Source: Mytilus galloprovincialis
Lineage: Eukaryota; Mollusca; Bivalvia; Mytilida; Mytilidae
Assembly: GCF_965363235.1 (NCBI RefSeq)
Contig: NC_134839.1
Coordinates: 95,127,743 to 95,191,742 of the forward strand
Reading direction: 5' to 3'
DNA length: 64,000 nucleotides
Part shown: piece after piece, positions 1 through 12,208 of the stretch
How the letters are laid out: every line of letters starts with the position of its first letter
Numbering within the stretch: position 1 is the first letter of the stretch
The notes under the pieces: model-generated
The model's database searches: none
What the model saw: only the letters and a program-made list of their open reading frames with translations
Told to the model about the DNA's origin: nothing
Program-made: the position numbers and the translations under genes

Positions 1-1103
1 CCAAGGGTCTACATGATTAGTAAATGGCTCTGGGAATGATCAAATGATTTTGTTGTATTTATGCCAGTGTTATATTGTTGTCTACCTTTGGTGTAGATCA
101 ACATCGGTTATTTAAGTGTTTTATAAGAAAAACTATTAGTTGTAGAGATTATATGTTTTATTTTACAAAGAATGTTTTGAATGTGAGCAACATAGTCATT
201 ACACTTTGAATTATTCTTTGAGGGATAACTACTTTAAAGCTGAGCGTCATAATGTTAGCCTATTTTCACTTGTCTTTAGAATCCATTGGGTATTCAATTA
301 ATGCTAGGACTACAAGGCTTGTCTTGCACATGGATACACTGAAATATTTCATTTTGAATATATTTCCCGAATGTTTTACATTACCACGAGATGTCTGTAG
401 GTTCAGAACACTCGCAAACATCAACGTAGTTCATGTTTATTTGTAAAAAAACAAATATTTAATCATCCGCTTCAAGGTTCAAAATGTCTACATTCATTGT
501 GTTTTTATATCTATTGAAAACCCCAATTGAAATAATTGTAAATAATGCTTACTGTGTCTCTTAAACTATTTCTTCTATGAATTCCCAACACTATTGTGGT
601 ATATACCAATAAAACTGCTAGTCTAATAAACATGATTTCTGTTCCAAAATATGAAAGAATATTTAAACACAATGGTTATATAGCTGAAAAATTGAAATAT
701 TATTGAGAATTTTATTAAAAAAACTCTTGGAATAATGAAACTGGAAGAAGACTGAACGTAAGTCCCTTGTCTATACTAAATAGTATTGTAAAAAATACTA
801 TGATGTCAAAGTTATGGCTATACTTCAGTGTTTTCGTAAAATATTATTGAACTACTGTCTCATGACTCGATTATTTACTTTCTGCCATTTACTATTAAAC
901 AGAATTTGTTAGCTGTGCATCCAAATTTTACAAACTATATTCTGTACTCAGTTCTCAACGGATTTTTTTTTATTAATTATGTATGAAAACTCCTGTAGCA
1001 TAACAAAGGTCGAATCATTACAAAGTATAAAGAAGCAAGTGTTTGTACATATAAAATCTATATTTCAAACATACTGTGAATAGGTACGTTATAATTAAAA
1101 ATA
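1..1103. other. AT-rich stretch, no gene seen
   Basis: No frame on either strand gives a protein-like translation, and I recognise no repeat. The 64-codon frame at 252-446 has no family resemblance and is of a length expected by chance in this composition. Confidence 0.5.
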
Positions 1104-1350
1104 CAAAATACCGGCAACAGTAGCAACGGTGTACAAAACTAATAAAACGATTGAGAAAAAACAAATCCGGGTTCTAAACCAAAACCGAGGGAACATATCA
1201 ACCATAAGAGGAACACATCGAAACAACAGGAACACCGAAGTGCAACAACAACAAACGCCAACACACATAGAAACAAACTATTTAAAAAAAAACTGCCATA
1301 TGCCTGACTGGGTACACGACATTTTAAGTAATAAATGTTGGTTGAGCCTG
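1104..1350 (+). repeat. Dispersed repeat, 'CTGTCATATTCCTGACT' family
   Basis: Shares an ordered set of blocks with 2041-2260, 14080-14350, 54530-54860, 58470-58620, 60740-61030 and, inverted, 63350-63470. The blocks are an A-rich stretch with aacaacaac runs, then ctgccatatgcctgact, a gacattt block, then gttggattgagcctg. This copy is diverged. The 75-codon frame inside it is a by-product of the A-rich composition. Confidence 0.6.
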
Positions 1351-1426
1351 ATTTAAACCTCCCGTAAAAATGTCAAAAACACTTTTGTTTTTATACTTGA
1401 CACTTACGAGTGGATTTCTTTTTATT

Positions 1427-1740
1427 CGAACCCCACTGATGAATCTTATGAAGACGAAATGCACTCTGACGTCTATAAAATCATACGCTTGAATGCACTC
1501 TGGCGTCTATAAAATCATACGCGTAAATGCACTCTGGCGTCTATAAAATCATGATGAATCTTATGAAGACGAAATGTACTCTGACATCTATAAAATCATA
1601 CGCTTGGTCGAACCCCACTGATGAATTTTATGAAAACAAAATGCACTCTGACATCTATAAAATCATACGCTTGGTCGAACCCCACTGATGAATCTTATGA
1701 AATTGAAACCCACTCTGACATCAATAAAATCATACGCTTG
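1427..1740 (+). repeat. Tandem array of ~64-bp units resembling a hammerhead core
   Basis: Units start with cgaaccccactgatgaatc and run to ataaaatcatacgcttg. Full or near-full units begin near 1427, 1551, 1609 and 1674, with shorter 28-32 bp partial units at about 1492-1550. Each full unit keeps ctgatga, a short inverted repeat, gaaa and a tctgacgtc or tctgacatc block in the order of the hammerhead motif at 11854-11897. The stem I strands no longer pair and the 10.1-11.1 pair of stem II is lost. This is most simply a satellite derived from a retrozyme end, not active ribozymes. Confidence 0.7.
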
Positions 1741-2040
1741 ATATCATCGATTATTTTTTATGTCAGATTTATCCCCGTAAATTTTCGTAACTTCGTCACT
1801 TTTAGAGGTCTTTGTGAAAATATCAGTTTCTGCACGAGAGTTAACAATGAATTTCCTCTGAAAATAAAATTTAATATATTATTAAGAATTGGGGCAAACA
1901 AACTATAATCACACATTATCTTAATTTCTTTCTATATCAAGATTTCAATTCAGTTCACATTAGAATTTCTTTAGTTTTAGTTTATTTTGAAAAATAAAGG
2001 CATTAGTACTATACCACTGTTTAAAATAGTAATAAATCAA
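1741..2040. other. AT-rich spacer, nothing recognised
   Basis: The plus-strand frame that starts at 1621 in the satellite runs on to 1908 and has no recognisable motif. Confidence 0.4.
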
Positions 2041-2260
2041 ATGAGCGAAATAAAAGCTGGGTAGCAAACACAAACTTCAGGAAACACATCAACTATACGA
2101 GAAAACCATTAGAACAACAACAGTTAACTACTACTACAAAAAAAAAAGCCAACATGAATTTTGATAACAACTGCTATATTCCTGACTAAATACAGGACAT
2201 TTTAAGAAACAGAATGTGTGTTTCGCCTAGTTGTATGGCTATCTAAAACTCCGGCTTATA
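2041..2260 (+). repeat. Dispersed repeat, diverged copy of the 1104-1350 family
   Basis: Carries the same order of blocks: aggaaacacatcaac, an aacaacaacag run, gataacaactgctatattcctgac, and acaggacattttaag. It lies only about 700 bp from the first copy, with the 64-bp satellite between them. Confidence 0.6.
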
Positions 2261-2739
2261 TGGCAACGACATATGGTTTTTGAGAAATAGAAAGAAAGGC
2301 GCTAGTTGTTTATCAAAATGTATAAACGACAAAAACAATACAGAAATTAGTTTCCTTGCTGTTCAAAACTTCCAAATTACAAACGCTAGTTGTGATCTTT
2401 TTTTTTTTGTGCAAATGTACTTTATACAAGGTATTAAATATAACTGGAAATCAACATAAAGTTTAGAAAACCTCTATTTCTTCTTACCGCTTAATTTCAT
2501 GATGTTAGTTAGATTAATTTATAATTTGATGTAACTATCATTTATTATTACTTATTTTACGAGTTTTTACATTTAACTTATTTATCATCATTTAAAAACA
2601 TATTGATCATTATAACTTTTTTTTAACAGCATAATAATATTTATTCATCTAATCTTGCTTGTTACAAATTTCACCAAGAGTCCAAGCTTCTCTTGACTTA
2701 CCCTGTTACACTCCACTAATTATCCAGGGAAATAAACAG
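2261..2739. other. AT-rich spacer, nothing recognised
   Basis: Long A and T runs. No coding signal or repeat that I can name. Confidence 0.4.
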
Positions 2740-4535
2740 CTGATCCAACTTATTAACTTATAACTAGAGGCTCTAAACAGCCTGTATCGCTCACCTTGGT
2801 GTATGTAAATATTAAACAAAGGACGCAGATAGATGATGATGTGTTTGTACAGCTTACTTTACTGAACATTCTTGCTGCTTACAACTATCTCTATCAATAA
2901 TGAACTTGGCCCAGTAGTTTCAGTGGAAAATGTTAGTAAAAATTTACAAATTTGATGAAAATTGTTAAAAATTGACTATAAAGGGAAAAAAATAACTCCT
3001 TAGGGGGTCAATTGACCATTTTGGTCATGTTTACCTATTTTTAGGTCTTACATTGCTGTACATTATTGCTGTTTACAGTTGATCTCTATCTATAATAATA
3101 TTCAAGATAATAACAAAAAACTGCAAAATTTCCTTAAAATTACCAATTCAGGGGCAGCAACCTAGCAACGTGTCGTCCGATCCATCTGAATATTTCAGGG
3201 CAGATAGATTTTGACCTGATAAACAATTCAACCACAGTCAGATTTGATCTTAATGCTTTGGTTTTTGAGTAATAAGTCAAAAAATGCATTTTACCCCTAT
3301 GTTCTATTTTTAGCCGTGGCGGCCATCTTGTTTGGATGGCCGGGTCACCGGACACATTTTTTAAACTAGATACCCAAAAGATGATTGTGGCTAAGTTTGG
3401 ATTAATTTGGCTCAGTAGTTTCTGAGGAGAAGATTTTTGTAAAAGATTACTAAGATTTACGAAAAATGGTTAAAAATTGACTATAAAGGGCAATAACTCC
3501 TAAAAGGGTCAACTGACCATTTCGGTCATGTTGACTTATTTGTTAATCTTACTTTGCTGAACATTATTGCTGTTTACAGTTTATCTCTATCTATAATAAT
3601 ATTCAAGATAATAACCAAAACAGCAAAATTTCCTTAAAATGACCAATTCATGGGCAGCAACCCAACAATGGGTTGTCCAATTCATCTGAATATTTCAGGG
3701 CAGATAGATTTTGACCTGATAAACAATTCAACCACATATCAGATTTGCTCTAAATGCTTTGGTTTTTGAGTTATACGCCAAAAACTGCATTTTACCCCTA
3801 TGTTCTATTTTTAGCCATGGCGGCCATCTTGGTAGGTTGGCCAGGTCACTGGACACAATTTTAAAACTAAATACCCCGATGATGGTTGTGGCCAAGTTTA
3901 GTTCAATTTGGCCCAGTAGTTTCAGAGGAGAAGATTTAAGAAAAATGGTTAAAATTGACTATAAAGGGCAATAACTCCTAAAGGGATCAACTGACCATTT
4001 CGGTCATGTTGACTTATTTTTAGGTTTTACTTTGCTGAACATTTTTGCTGTTTACAGTTTATCTCTACCTATAATAATATTCATGATAATAACCAAAAAC
4101 AGCAAAATTTCCTTAAAATTACCAATTCAGGGACAGCAACCTAACAACAGGTTGTCAGATTCATCTGAAAATTTCAGGGCAGATAGATCTTGACCTGATA
4201 AAATTTTTTACCCTTGTCAGATTTACTCTAAATGCTTTGGCTTTTGAGTTATAAGCCAAAAACTGCATTTTACCCGTATGTTCTATATTTAGCCATGGCG
4301 GCCATCTTGGTTGGTTGGCCGGGTCACCGGATACAATTTTTAAACTAGATACCCTCATAATCATTTTGGCCATGTTTAGTTAAATTTGGCCCGGTAGTTT
4401 CAGAGGAGAAGATTTTTGTAAAAGTTTACAGACGACGGACGACGGACGATGGACGCCGGACGACGACGGACGACGGACGCCAAGTGATGAGAAAAGCTCA
4501 CTTGGCCCTTCGGGCCAGGTGAGCTAAAAAATAAT
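2740..4535 (+). repeat. Long tandem repeat element, ~480-500 bp monomers, hairpin end
   Basis: Three successive monomers share blocks such as ataaagggcaataactcct (about 2980, 3482, 3962), tttaccc(c/g)tatgttcta (3288, 3788, 4269) and ggcggccatctt. The spacing is about 500 and 480 bp. The head reads ggctctaaacagcctgtatcgctcacctt and the tail is a gacggacgac-rich run, then a hairpin. I recognise this as a widespread bivalve repeat, probably a non-autonomous element. Small open frames inside it, such as 3140-3355, 3759-3974 and 4161-4373, repeat with the monomer and are not genes. Diverged relatives lie at 39795-40450 and 40593-40790. Confidence 0.75.
4495..4525. other. Terminal hairpin of the tandem element
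   Basis: A 14-bp stem, with one T-G wobble, closes a 3-nt TTC loop. The left arm starts agctcacttggccc and the right arm is gggccaggtgagct. It directly follows the gacggacgac run and marks the 3' boundary, after which the sequence becomes A-rich and unrelated. Confidence 0.75.
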
Positions 4536-4566
4536 ATAAAGGATGTCTAGTTATCTTATGCTGAGA

Positions 4567-4938
4567 TTTATCTATGCTAAAAATTCTTTCTAATTGACAA
4601 TAACATTGGACATCTTGATTTATATGCATCTATTCTAATATTAAATTCATTTTCAAAAATACTAAAGACATCAACAGTTTTTGTTCTCTGCTCGGATACA
4701 TAATATGACTTATAAATAGAAAAACTGAATACTGTTAGTATATAATTAAAAAAAAATATTTACTATCTGTGATTTTATATCCAAATACCAGATGTTGCAA
4801 TTTAATATCAAAATCTATTTTACTTCTTTTAAAGAGTTCATAGATGTTTTGCCAAAATTTATTCAAATATCTACACTTCAGAAAATAATGAGCATAATCT
4901 TCTTCTTGCTTACAAAAATTACACTTATCTGTCTTAGT
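4567..4938 (-). pseudogene. LINE C-terminal fragment (zinc-knuckle region)
   Basis: The minus-strand translation gives CNFCKQEEDYAHYFLKC followed by RYLNKFW. This is the C-x2-C...H-x4-C pattern with trailing aromatic residues found at the C-terminus of many non-LTR retrotransposon reverse transcriptases. The downstream part, IYKSYYVSEQRTK then CPMLLSIRKNF and a stop, continues in another frame, so there is at least one frameshift near 4740. No reverse transcriptase core is left. The upstream edge abuts the tail of the Penelope-like element at about 4939. An L1- or Tx1-like origin is my guess. Confidence 0.65.
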
Positions 4939-6205
4939 AAAGGAGGGACGAAAGATACCAAAGGGACAGTCAAACTGATAAATCCAAAACAAACTGACAA
5001 CGCCATGGCTAAAAATAAAAATAAAAAAAAACAAACAACAGCACACATGACACAATATAGAAAACTAAAGAATAAACAACATGAACCCCACCAAAAAAAC
5101 TAGGGGTGATCTCAGGTGCTCCGGAAGGGTAAGCAGATCCTGCTCTACATGCGGAACCCGTCGTGTTACCTATGTGATAACAAATCCGGTAAATAGTCTA
5201 ATTCGGTAGATCACATTCATGAAAGGGAAGAGGATTGTAGTTACGACGTAAGGAACATATCCGATATCATTTGTGAAACGGTTATTTATTCCATAACGGT
5301 CAACCAACTCGTAATGGCGTCCTTAAAATTTACGAAGGGATGGTTTCAACTTCACCATTTGGAACTCTTGAATTAATAGCTTCCTTGTGAGCAGTAACCC
5401 TCTATCAAGAAAATCATGATAGGAAATGCAAGCACGGGGATATCGTATCAAATGGGAGATATACCCCGTATGCAGGTGCTGCTGGAATGTTGCTACTTAG
5501 AAATGGAAAGTTCACAATTGGAAAGCTGAAATTATCTCTTTTGTCGTAAAGTTTTGTTTTCAACTGACCCTCATTGTCAATTTCTAGATGTAAGTCAAGA
5601 TATGAGGCCGACTTAACTGTATCTGTAGTATCCTTTATCTCTAGCTCGATGGGATAGATGCGTTCAACATAGTCACCAAATTTTGGATTATTTAGCGAAA
5701 GAAAATCATCTATATAGCGAAAAGTAGAACTAAAGGATATTGTTTACTTCTTATCTTTCTTCTTAAGAAGTTCCTGAATGAAGTCAGCCTCATAATAATA
5801 AAGAAACAAGTCGGCAAGTAGAGGGGCACAGTTTGTTACCATTGGAATGCCGACAGTCTGTTGAAAAACACGTCCTCCGAACGTAACAAATATGTTGTCA
5901 ATCAAGAAATCAAGCATCTTGATAATATCAGTTTCAGAGAATATTTTGTTCGAATCAGAGTGATCCTTTACAAAGTAGGATTTATCCCTCCCTAAGACAA
6001 GATACTTGTATCTACGTTGGCCATTCTTTTTTACAAAGCAAAGCAATACCAACTCTTTCAATTTGTCTTTTAGTTTGGAATGTGGAATACTAGTGTACAG
6101 AGTAGAAAAGTCAAATGTTTTAATACTGTTACAAGATGAAAGAGAGTTAGATTGTATGTACTCTAAAATATCTTTGGAATTTTTAACAATCATATTTAGT
6201 TCAGT
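4939..6205 (-). mobile_element. Penelope-like element, decayed, RT core plus 3' tail
   Basis: The open frame at 5744-6193 (149 aa) has FDFSTLYTSIP at residues 27-37 and QTVGIPM..NCAPLLADLF near residue 112. Both are signature blocks of Penelope-like reverse transcriptases. Further along the minus strand come RYIDDF (catalytic aspartates, near 5715), SYLDLHLEI, LYDKRDNFSFPIVNFPF and YGVYIS. The rest down to about 4939 is a non-coding tail ending in cagtttgactgtccctttgg and a gtccctcct block. No GIY-YIG endonuclease follows, nor in the sister copy at 10243-10822, so this lineage may lack it or share a deletion. The element is broken in several places and lacks its 5' part. Confidence 0.85.
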
Positions 6206-6341
6206 ATAATAACCAAATTATAAAAATGTTTAGATCCAAAATTATTGCATTTTGAGAAAGTTACCTTCTCCGGATCTCGCGGACTTATTTCTGTTGCTTT
6301 AAGATATTTTGATACTAACATTTTGAGCAGGCAAATATTAT

Positions 6342-6485
6342 ACATTTATTTCCCGTGTTGGAGGGAGATATGAAGATTTTTCATCCAAGAACATTCATAT
6401 TTTATGAGGGCTGTACCCAGTTAAATATAATTTTTCGAGGTAGAGCAAATTTTTATATCTCCCGAAGCCAAGGGAAATAAATGTT
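6342..6485. repeat. Short inverted-repeat element (MITE-like)
   Basis: The left arm acatttatttccc....gggagatat and the right arm atatctccc....gggaaataaatgt are inverted, with about 30-nt imperfect arms around an 80-bp AT-rich spacer. No clear target duplication was found. Confidence 0.5.
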
Positions 6486-9226
6486 TTATCCACTGCCTAT
6501 GCTTTGTTTCGACTTTAACATAGAATATTAGTTTGCATACATGTTTTTTCTTATCCGCCTGTTCCTATAGCTAAACCCGACAAACATATTGAACAGAACA
6601 AATCAATAGTTAATTATTATAGTCTTTTTGTCTTAACGCAGGCGGAAACCGTTTGAAACAGAACAAAAGAATCGAAGCTCTTTGTTAGAGAAGGCGAAAA
6701 ATGCTTACTGTAATGTTTACTTTAGTAACAAAAAAATTAAAAATTTATTGAAACAAATAAAATAACAATTTTCTTCTCAATTACGAAGTGTTCTATTTTA
6801 AAAACACCATTTGCATGAGGTTTCAATATATCTGTTACATAGTTTAGCAGAACAATTAGATATCAAGTCAACGACATGGGTATCTATCAAGTTGGATGTA
6901 GAAAATGCATAACCTCCGATTTTTTTTAAAAAAATTACCACGGACGGAGAACATATTAATCTATTAGTTCAGTAATTTTCGTGTCTGCCCTTCCATTATG
7001 TTACTCAAGAGAAAATTCTAAAAAATGGGTAACAGAGAAAATCGAGTGCACCTTTTTATGTTAGGGTGTGTTTGAGTTGAATATTTTGTCTTGAAAACGT
7101 ACAAAGCAAGAATATTTGATACATCATCTCGCTTCAGATTCTAATATTCTTATATATTAAAGCTACATGTTGACTTTATAACATAAAAAAAATCACATTA
7201 CTAAAAGATGAAATATATGGGTCGAGTGAAATACCTATCTAATGAATCATAAAAACAGAGTAGGTGTGTTCGAATAGCTATTTTTTTTTTAACTAAACGT
7301 ACTTGACGACAGTCTTTCAAGTTGGATGATGAAGATGCATATCTTCGAAAAAAATCATTTTTTTGTGTGAGATAACTAAGGTCTATAGTCTTCAACCACT
7401 AAAAAAATCTAGTCTGCCCTTCAACGAAATATTTAATTAGAATTTTTTTTAAATGTTTATGAATTTTTAAAAATTCCACCAGACAACCGATTAAACAATA
7501 GTTTTAAGTTGAATCAATGCAGACAAGATCATTAACTGATGCTCATTAGCAAGTAGATATATTTGTTTTTATTATACAACTGACATATAAGGATCGTAAC
7601 GGTGCTATGCGGATAAATGTATCGGTTTCCAAAAGCAAAATTGGCAGTGCGTCATCCCTACTATGGCTTCCATTTCTACGATTGTGAAAATTAACTGGCG
7701 TAATGGGGAGACAATTTTGACGAAGTAGATTCCTGACTGAACGTCTGAAATAAAATCAATGATCTTCGCTATCGTTTCAAAAAAAAGAGTTTAAAACGTT
7801 ATGAACATAAACCGCGCGAAATGTCGCATGATGTAGTCCCGACATTTCCGAAGGGAATATGCTCCTCGGAGGGGAATATGAAGATTTGTTCAATGACACA
7901 CATGATAGTCTCAACCAATCAAATATTGATTAAACTATCAATATATATATAAAGTTTATATAACCGATTAAAATGTATTGTTGATAACAAAATTATTGGA
8001 TACAACAAACCTTTTTTTCAGAAATATACTATTGCATTAAACCTCTCACGAAGGAATAAAAATATACTTACACTTGTGTTTCGAAATAAGTAGAACTGTC
8101 ACTACTTCATCATATACATTAATGATAAAAGTGAATCAGTTTTATACCACAAACGAAAATACAGATTGATGCGATGATGTGTAAAATGTATTCCTTTAGA
8201 ACATTTTTATCATTTATCTCCAGCAGGCAGGAATGTTTTCATCAAATATAGTTTAATGAATAAGAACAGATAATTGCCGTATTTGATCAGTGAACGAAAT
8301 AATAATTTGAGCATCATTATCATAAATGACAAAATATTTATAATGTTATGTGTTATAAGTTATAATTACAGAGGTGTCCATCATAACCAGCTGAAAGATA
8401 TTTTTATCTTTCTCAAAAAACTTCACTAATTACAGACTCAGTCATTAATGTTTTGTTTAAACTAAAGAAATTGTTCTATATCCCATATACATGTATTTCA
8501 TATGTACATGTTGGGATAAGATCAACATTATCTTTATAACTATCAGAATAATGTGTCATGGAATTGTTCGGAACAGTCCTATAACAATTTCACGAAAGAA
8601 CTGTCAAAATCAGTTGTAAGAGTACTAATTTGATAAGATAATGGCGGAATTGCCAAATTCAATCGAAATACTCCCCTAATCAAGAATAATTGTTTCTTTG
8701 TAGAGCCGTTTTAATGGACGGTGAAAAAGGATGCTTCTTGGTCATGTGTCAGAACAGTGCTCATTGTTAAATTTCGTACAGAGACTGATATGTGTTGACT
8801 TCATTTGTCTTATCGGCATCCATGCTACCAATATAAAAATAGGAAGATGCAATATGTTTACTTATAAGACAACTATTTAGTCAGTCACTGAAGGTTTTTA
8901 AAGACAATTACAACTAATTAAATAATTTAAATAATCATGTCTCACAGACATAAATCAATCACTAAACACCAAATACATTAAATGTATAAAAAACATAATC
9001 AGCTAGAAAATCACCATGTTGTGTAATGCCGAAATAAAGATATCAGCGGAATAAATGACCATAAGTGTTCATAACAGGATATGAATATAATTAAGTTTGG
9101 TTTTGATTTATGAATAACAAAGTCAATGTTAGTACTGATAAAATAAATATTCAAAAATTTTATCACAGTGTTCAATTGATAAACTTTACTGTTGTCAGGT
9201 CATTAAAGATTGCATATTTTGGCGTT
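6486..9226. other. Long AT-rich spacer, no gene seen
   Basis: No protein-like frame. A diverged direct repeat is present: 6888-7010 and 7316-7425 both start tcaagttggatg, then gaa.atgcat, and end tctgcccttc, about 428 bp apart. A short gaagggaatatgctcctcggaggggaatatg stretch near 7850 is locally repetitive. Confidence 0.45.
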
Positions 9227-9895
9227 AATATTGATTCACTTATAGGGTCTTTGCATCGGAACTAAACACATTTATTCAAAAACCAGTTGTTGGCATGACA
9301 CGGGTTATGTTCTTCTCATATATGTTATGATGGTATGATACTAAACCCCTAACGGGAAGGATTGTGCCTGATGTTCATATGATGAAATCATAATCTTTCA
9401 GTCAGTTTAATTGAAGTCTGGAGCTGGCATGTCAGTTAACTGCTAGTAGTCTGTTGTTATTTATGTATTATTGTCATTTTGTTTATTTTCTTTGGTTACA
9501 TCTTCTGACATCAGACTCGGACTCGAATTTTAATGTGCGTATTGTTATGCGTTTACTTTTCTACATTGGCTAGAGGTATAAGGGGAGGGTTGAGATCTCA
9601 CAAACATGTTTAACCCCGCCGCATTTTTGCGCCTGTCCCAAGTCAGGAGCCTCTGGCCTTTGTTAGTCTTGAATTATTTTAATTTTAGTTTCTTGTGTAC
9701 AATTTGGAAATTAGTATGGCGTTCATTATCACTGCACTAGTATATATTTGTTTAGGGGTCAGCTGAAGGATGCCTCCGGGTGCGGAAATTTCTCGCTACA
9801 TTGAAGACCTGTTGGTGACCTTCTGCTGTTGTCTTTTTCTATGGTCGGGTTGTTGTCTCTTTGGCACATTCCCCATTTCCATTCTCAATTTTATT
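9227..9895 (+). repeat. Composite mussel-type dispersed repeat
   Basis: The first part, ttgattcacttatagggtct to catctt, matches the minus strand of 19190-19440. The middle block, catgtttaaccccgccgca...gtcccaagtcaggagcctc, recurs inverted at about 19040-19120 and 45480-45560. The last block, gggtgcggaaatttctcgc to ccatttccattctcaattt, is the inverse of the gagaatggaaatggggaat blocks at 21718, 36328, 40481 and 44388. These parts occur both together and separately, so this is either one long element with truncated copies or a nested composite. Confidence 0.6.
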
Positions 9896-10242
9896 TTACC
9901 ATTATGATTAAAGTCTATCTTGATTGTATTTAAATTAACTTGCAAGTAACGTCACAGTAAAGATGACAATCTGTCATTTGTTAGTTCATATTTTTGAGGA
10001 GTTTGTTGTTGATATGGTTTTACTGATCAAATTGAGTATATTCTTTTTTGTAATATGGACACACCGATAAAAATAATTTGTGTACTTCATATTTTTCTCA
10101 TATCATAGCGAGACTTAAATACGATTAAGCTTACTATAAACGATAACAAAACGAACATAATTTAATTCGTTAATTTATTATCAAATAAAGCTCAGACAAT
10201 TTTTTTTTTTGTATTTTGCCGTTCATCATTTAAAGAATGTTA

Positions 10243-10822
10243 GAAACGAAACTTTAAGACAAAAGAGATAATTTCAGCTTTCCAATTGTGAACTTTCCAT
10301 TTCTAAGTAACAACATTCCAGCAGCACCTGCATACGGGGTATATTCTCCCAACTGATACGATATTCCCGTGCTTGCATTTTCTATCATGATTTTTTTTAT
10401 AGAGGGTTGCTGCTCACAAGGAAGCTATTAAACCAAGAATTCCAAATGGTGAAGTTGAAATCATCCTTTCGTAAATTTTACGGACGCCATCACGAGTTGT
10501 TTAGAATAACCGTTTCACAAAGGATATCGGATATGTTCCTTACGTTGTAACTATAACCCCATTCCCTTTCATGAATGTGACCTTCCGAATTAGACTATTT
10601 ACCGGATTTGTTATCACATATTTGCTTACCCTTCCGAAGAACCGGAGATCACCCATAGTTTTTGGTTGGGTTCGTGTTGGTTATTCTTTAGTTTTCTATG
10701 TTATGTCATGTGTACTGTTGTTTGTCTGTTTGTCTTATTTCATTTTTAGCCATGGCATTGTAAGTTTGTTTAAGATTTATGAGTTTGACTATCCCTTTGG
10801 TGTTTTTCGCCCCTCTTTGATG
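10243..10822 (+). mobile_element. Penelope-like element 3' fragment
   Basis: Colinear with the 3' half of the element at 4939-6205 but on the opposite strand. Both share ttacgacaaaagagataatt-type coding sequence, the frame pieces LIRYSRAC and SFRKFYGRH, the ggatttgttatcacat block and the tail to cgcccctct. It is truncated on the 5' side inside the reverse transcriptase thumb region and is decayed. The 107-codon frame at 10571-10894 mixes coding and tail sequence and is not a gene. Confidence 0.8.
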
Positions 10823-11806
10823 TGTGGTAATCATTCAATAATTTCCAGTGGTTCGATTATATATAATAAAACTATACAATTATTATCAATGTAGGCTACT
10901 ATATTTCCGGTATTACAATTGCATAATACTCTACAGACATTATGTTGTATCCATTTACTGAACCATACTGGATTATATATAAATTGAAAATGATATTGGC
11001 ATATGCAGTAACTATTATTATACAAAACAATTGAGAATTCCTGAAATTTAAACCTAGACCAATTAATCATTATGGTTTTGCAATTTGCGTAGGCTATGCT
11101 ATAAATCTAAATCTACAAACGAAACACAACATTTCAATGTTGAACTCGAGTACATAAACATCATTAAATTATATAAAATAAATCAATCTTTTCCGTTTCT
11201 ATCAAACAGCTCTATTTTTTGTTCAATATTCTACTTGAAACAACATTGGTTTTGACCGTTAATGGAGAAACAAGAATGAGCAAGAAAAGAAATAAAAACA
11301 TTTTTTTTCACATTCAACTGTTTCTGATTAAAAAAACCCTATAAACTCAAAATTTTTAATGAGAATATTTCAATTCGTTCATGAAAAGATTTTGGTAAAT
11401 AGGTAAATTGGTATTGGTATTGTTATATTGGTCCTAATCACTATAAAACCAAAAATGATGTCAACGAAGAAACAAAAAAAATACATAATGACACTCCATA
11501 GAAAAAGCACATAAGCGAACATTTAATACATTTTTACATTATTTGTGAAGTTGAAACGGAATATTTATCAACAAGGTAATCCTCAGATAGAGACGTTTGT
11601 TTCACATAACCCTTGTTCATCAACTGTTTACACAGGTACTGGTGACATTTTCAAAAGTCTTGAGTAGCAACTGCAAGCACTTGAAAAAGTATTGAAAAGG
11701 GAAATTTAGATGCCATGTGCGGGCGAAGTTTGTATATTGCTTCGAAAAGGGGAGGGGAGCAAAAAAAACAAAAAAACAAAAAAACAGATAGTCTCGTTTT
11801 GTCTCT
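10823..11806. other. AT-rich spacer, no gene seen
   Basis: Nothing protein-like on either strand and no repeat that I can name. Confidence 0.45.
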
Positions 11807-11853
11807 GCTCTTCAACTTTGTATATGTTTGGCTTTTTAACTATTTTGATCTGA

Positions 11854-11897
11854 GCGTCACTGATGAGTCTTATGTAGACGAAACGCGCGTCTGGCGT
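11854..11897 (+). ncRNA. Type I hammerhead ribozyme, canonical core
   Basis: Core CTGATGA (11860-11866), stem II GTC/GAC around loop TTATGTA (11867-11879), GAAA (11880-11883), minimal stem III ACG-CG-CGT (11883-11890) and cleavage nucleotide C11891. Stem I pairs 11892-11897 with 11854-11859 in six pairs, two of them G-U. All catalytic-core positions match the family consensus. The expected cut is between 11891 and 11892. The tiny stem III is typical of metazoan retrozyme and Penelope hammerheads, which usually act as dimers or gain stability from loop contacts. Confidence 0.88.
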
Positions 11898-12208
11898 ATT
11901 AAATTATAATCCTGGTACTTTTGATAACTATTTACACCACTGGGTCGATGCCACTGCTGGTGGACGTTTCGTCCCCGAGGGTATCACCAGCCCAGTAGTC
12001 AGCACTTCGGTGTTGACATGAATATCAATTATATGGTCATTTTAATAAATTTTCTGTTTACAAAATATTGAATTTTTTGAAAAACTAAGGATTTTCTTAC
12101 CCCAGGAGTAGATTACCTTAGCCGTATTTGGCACAACGCTTTAGAATTTTGGGTCCTCAATGCTCTTCAACTTTGTATTTGTTTGGCTTTTTAACTATTT
12201 TGATCTGA

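Noticed and set aside
1427-1740. Array of working hammerhead ribozymes
   Set aside because: Stem I does not pair and stem II lacks its first pair, so activity is not supported.
3140-4373. Several 70-codon frames on both strands
   Set aside because: They recur with each ~480-bp monomer and have the same words, so they reflect the tandem repeat.
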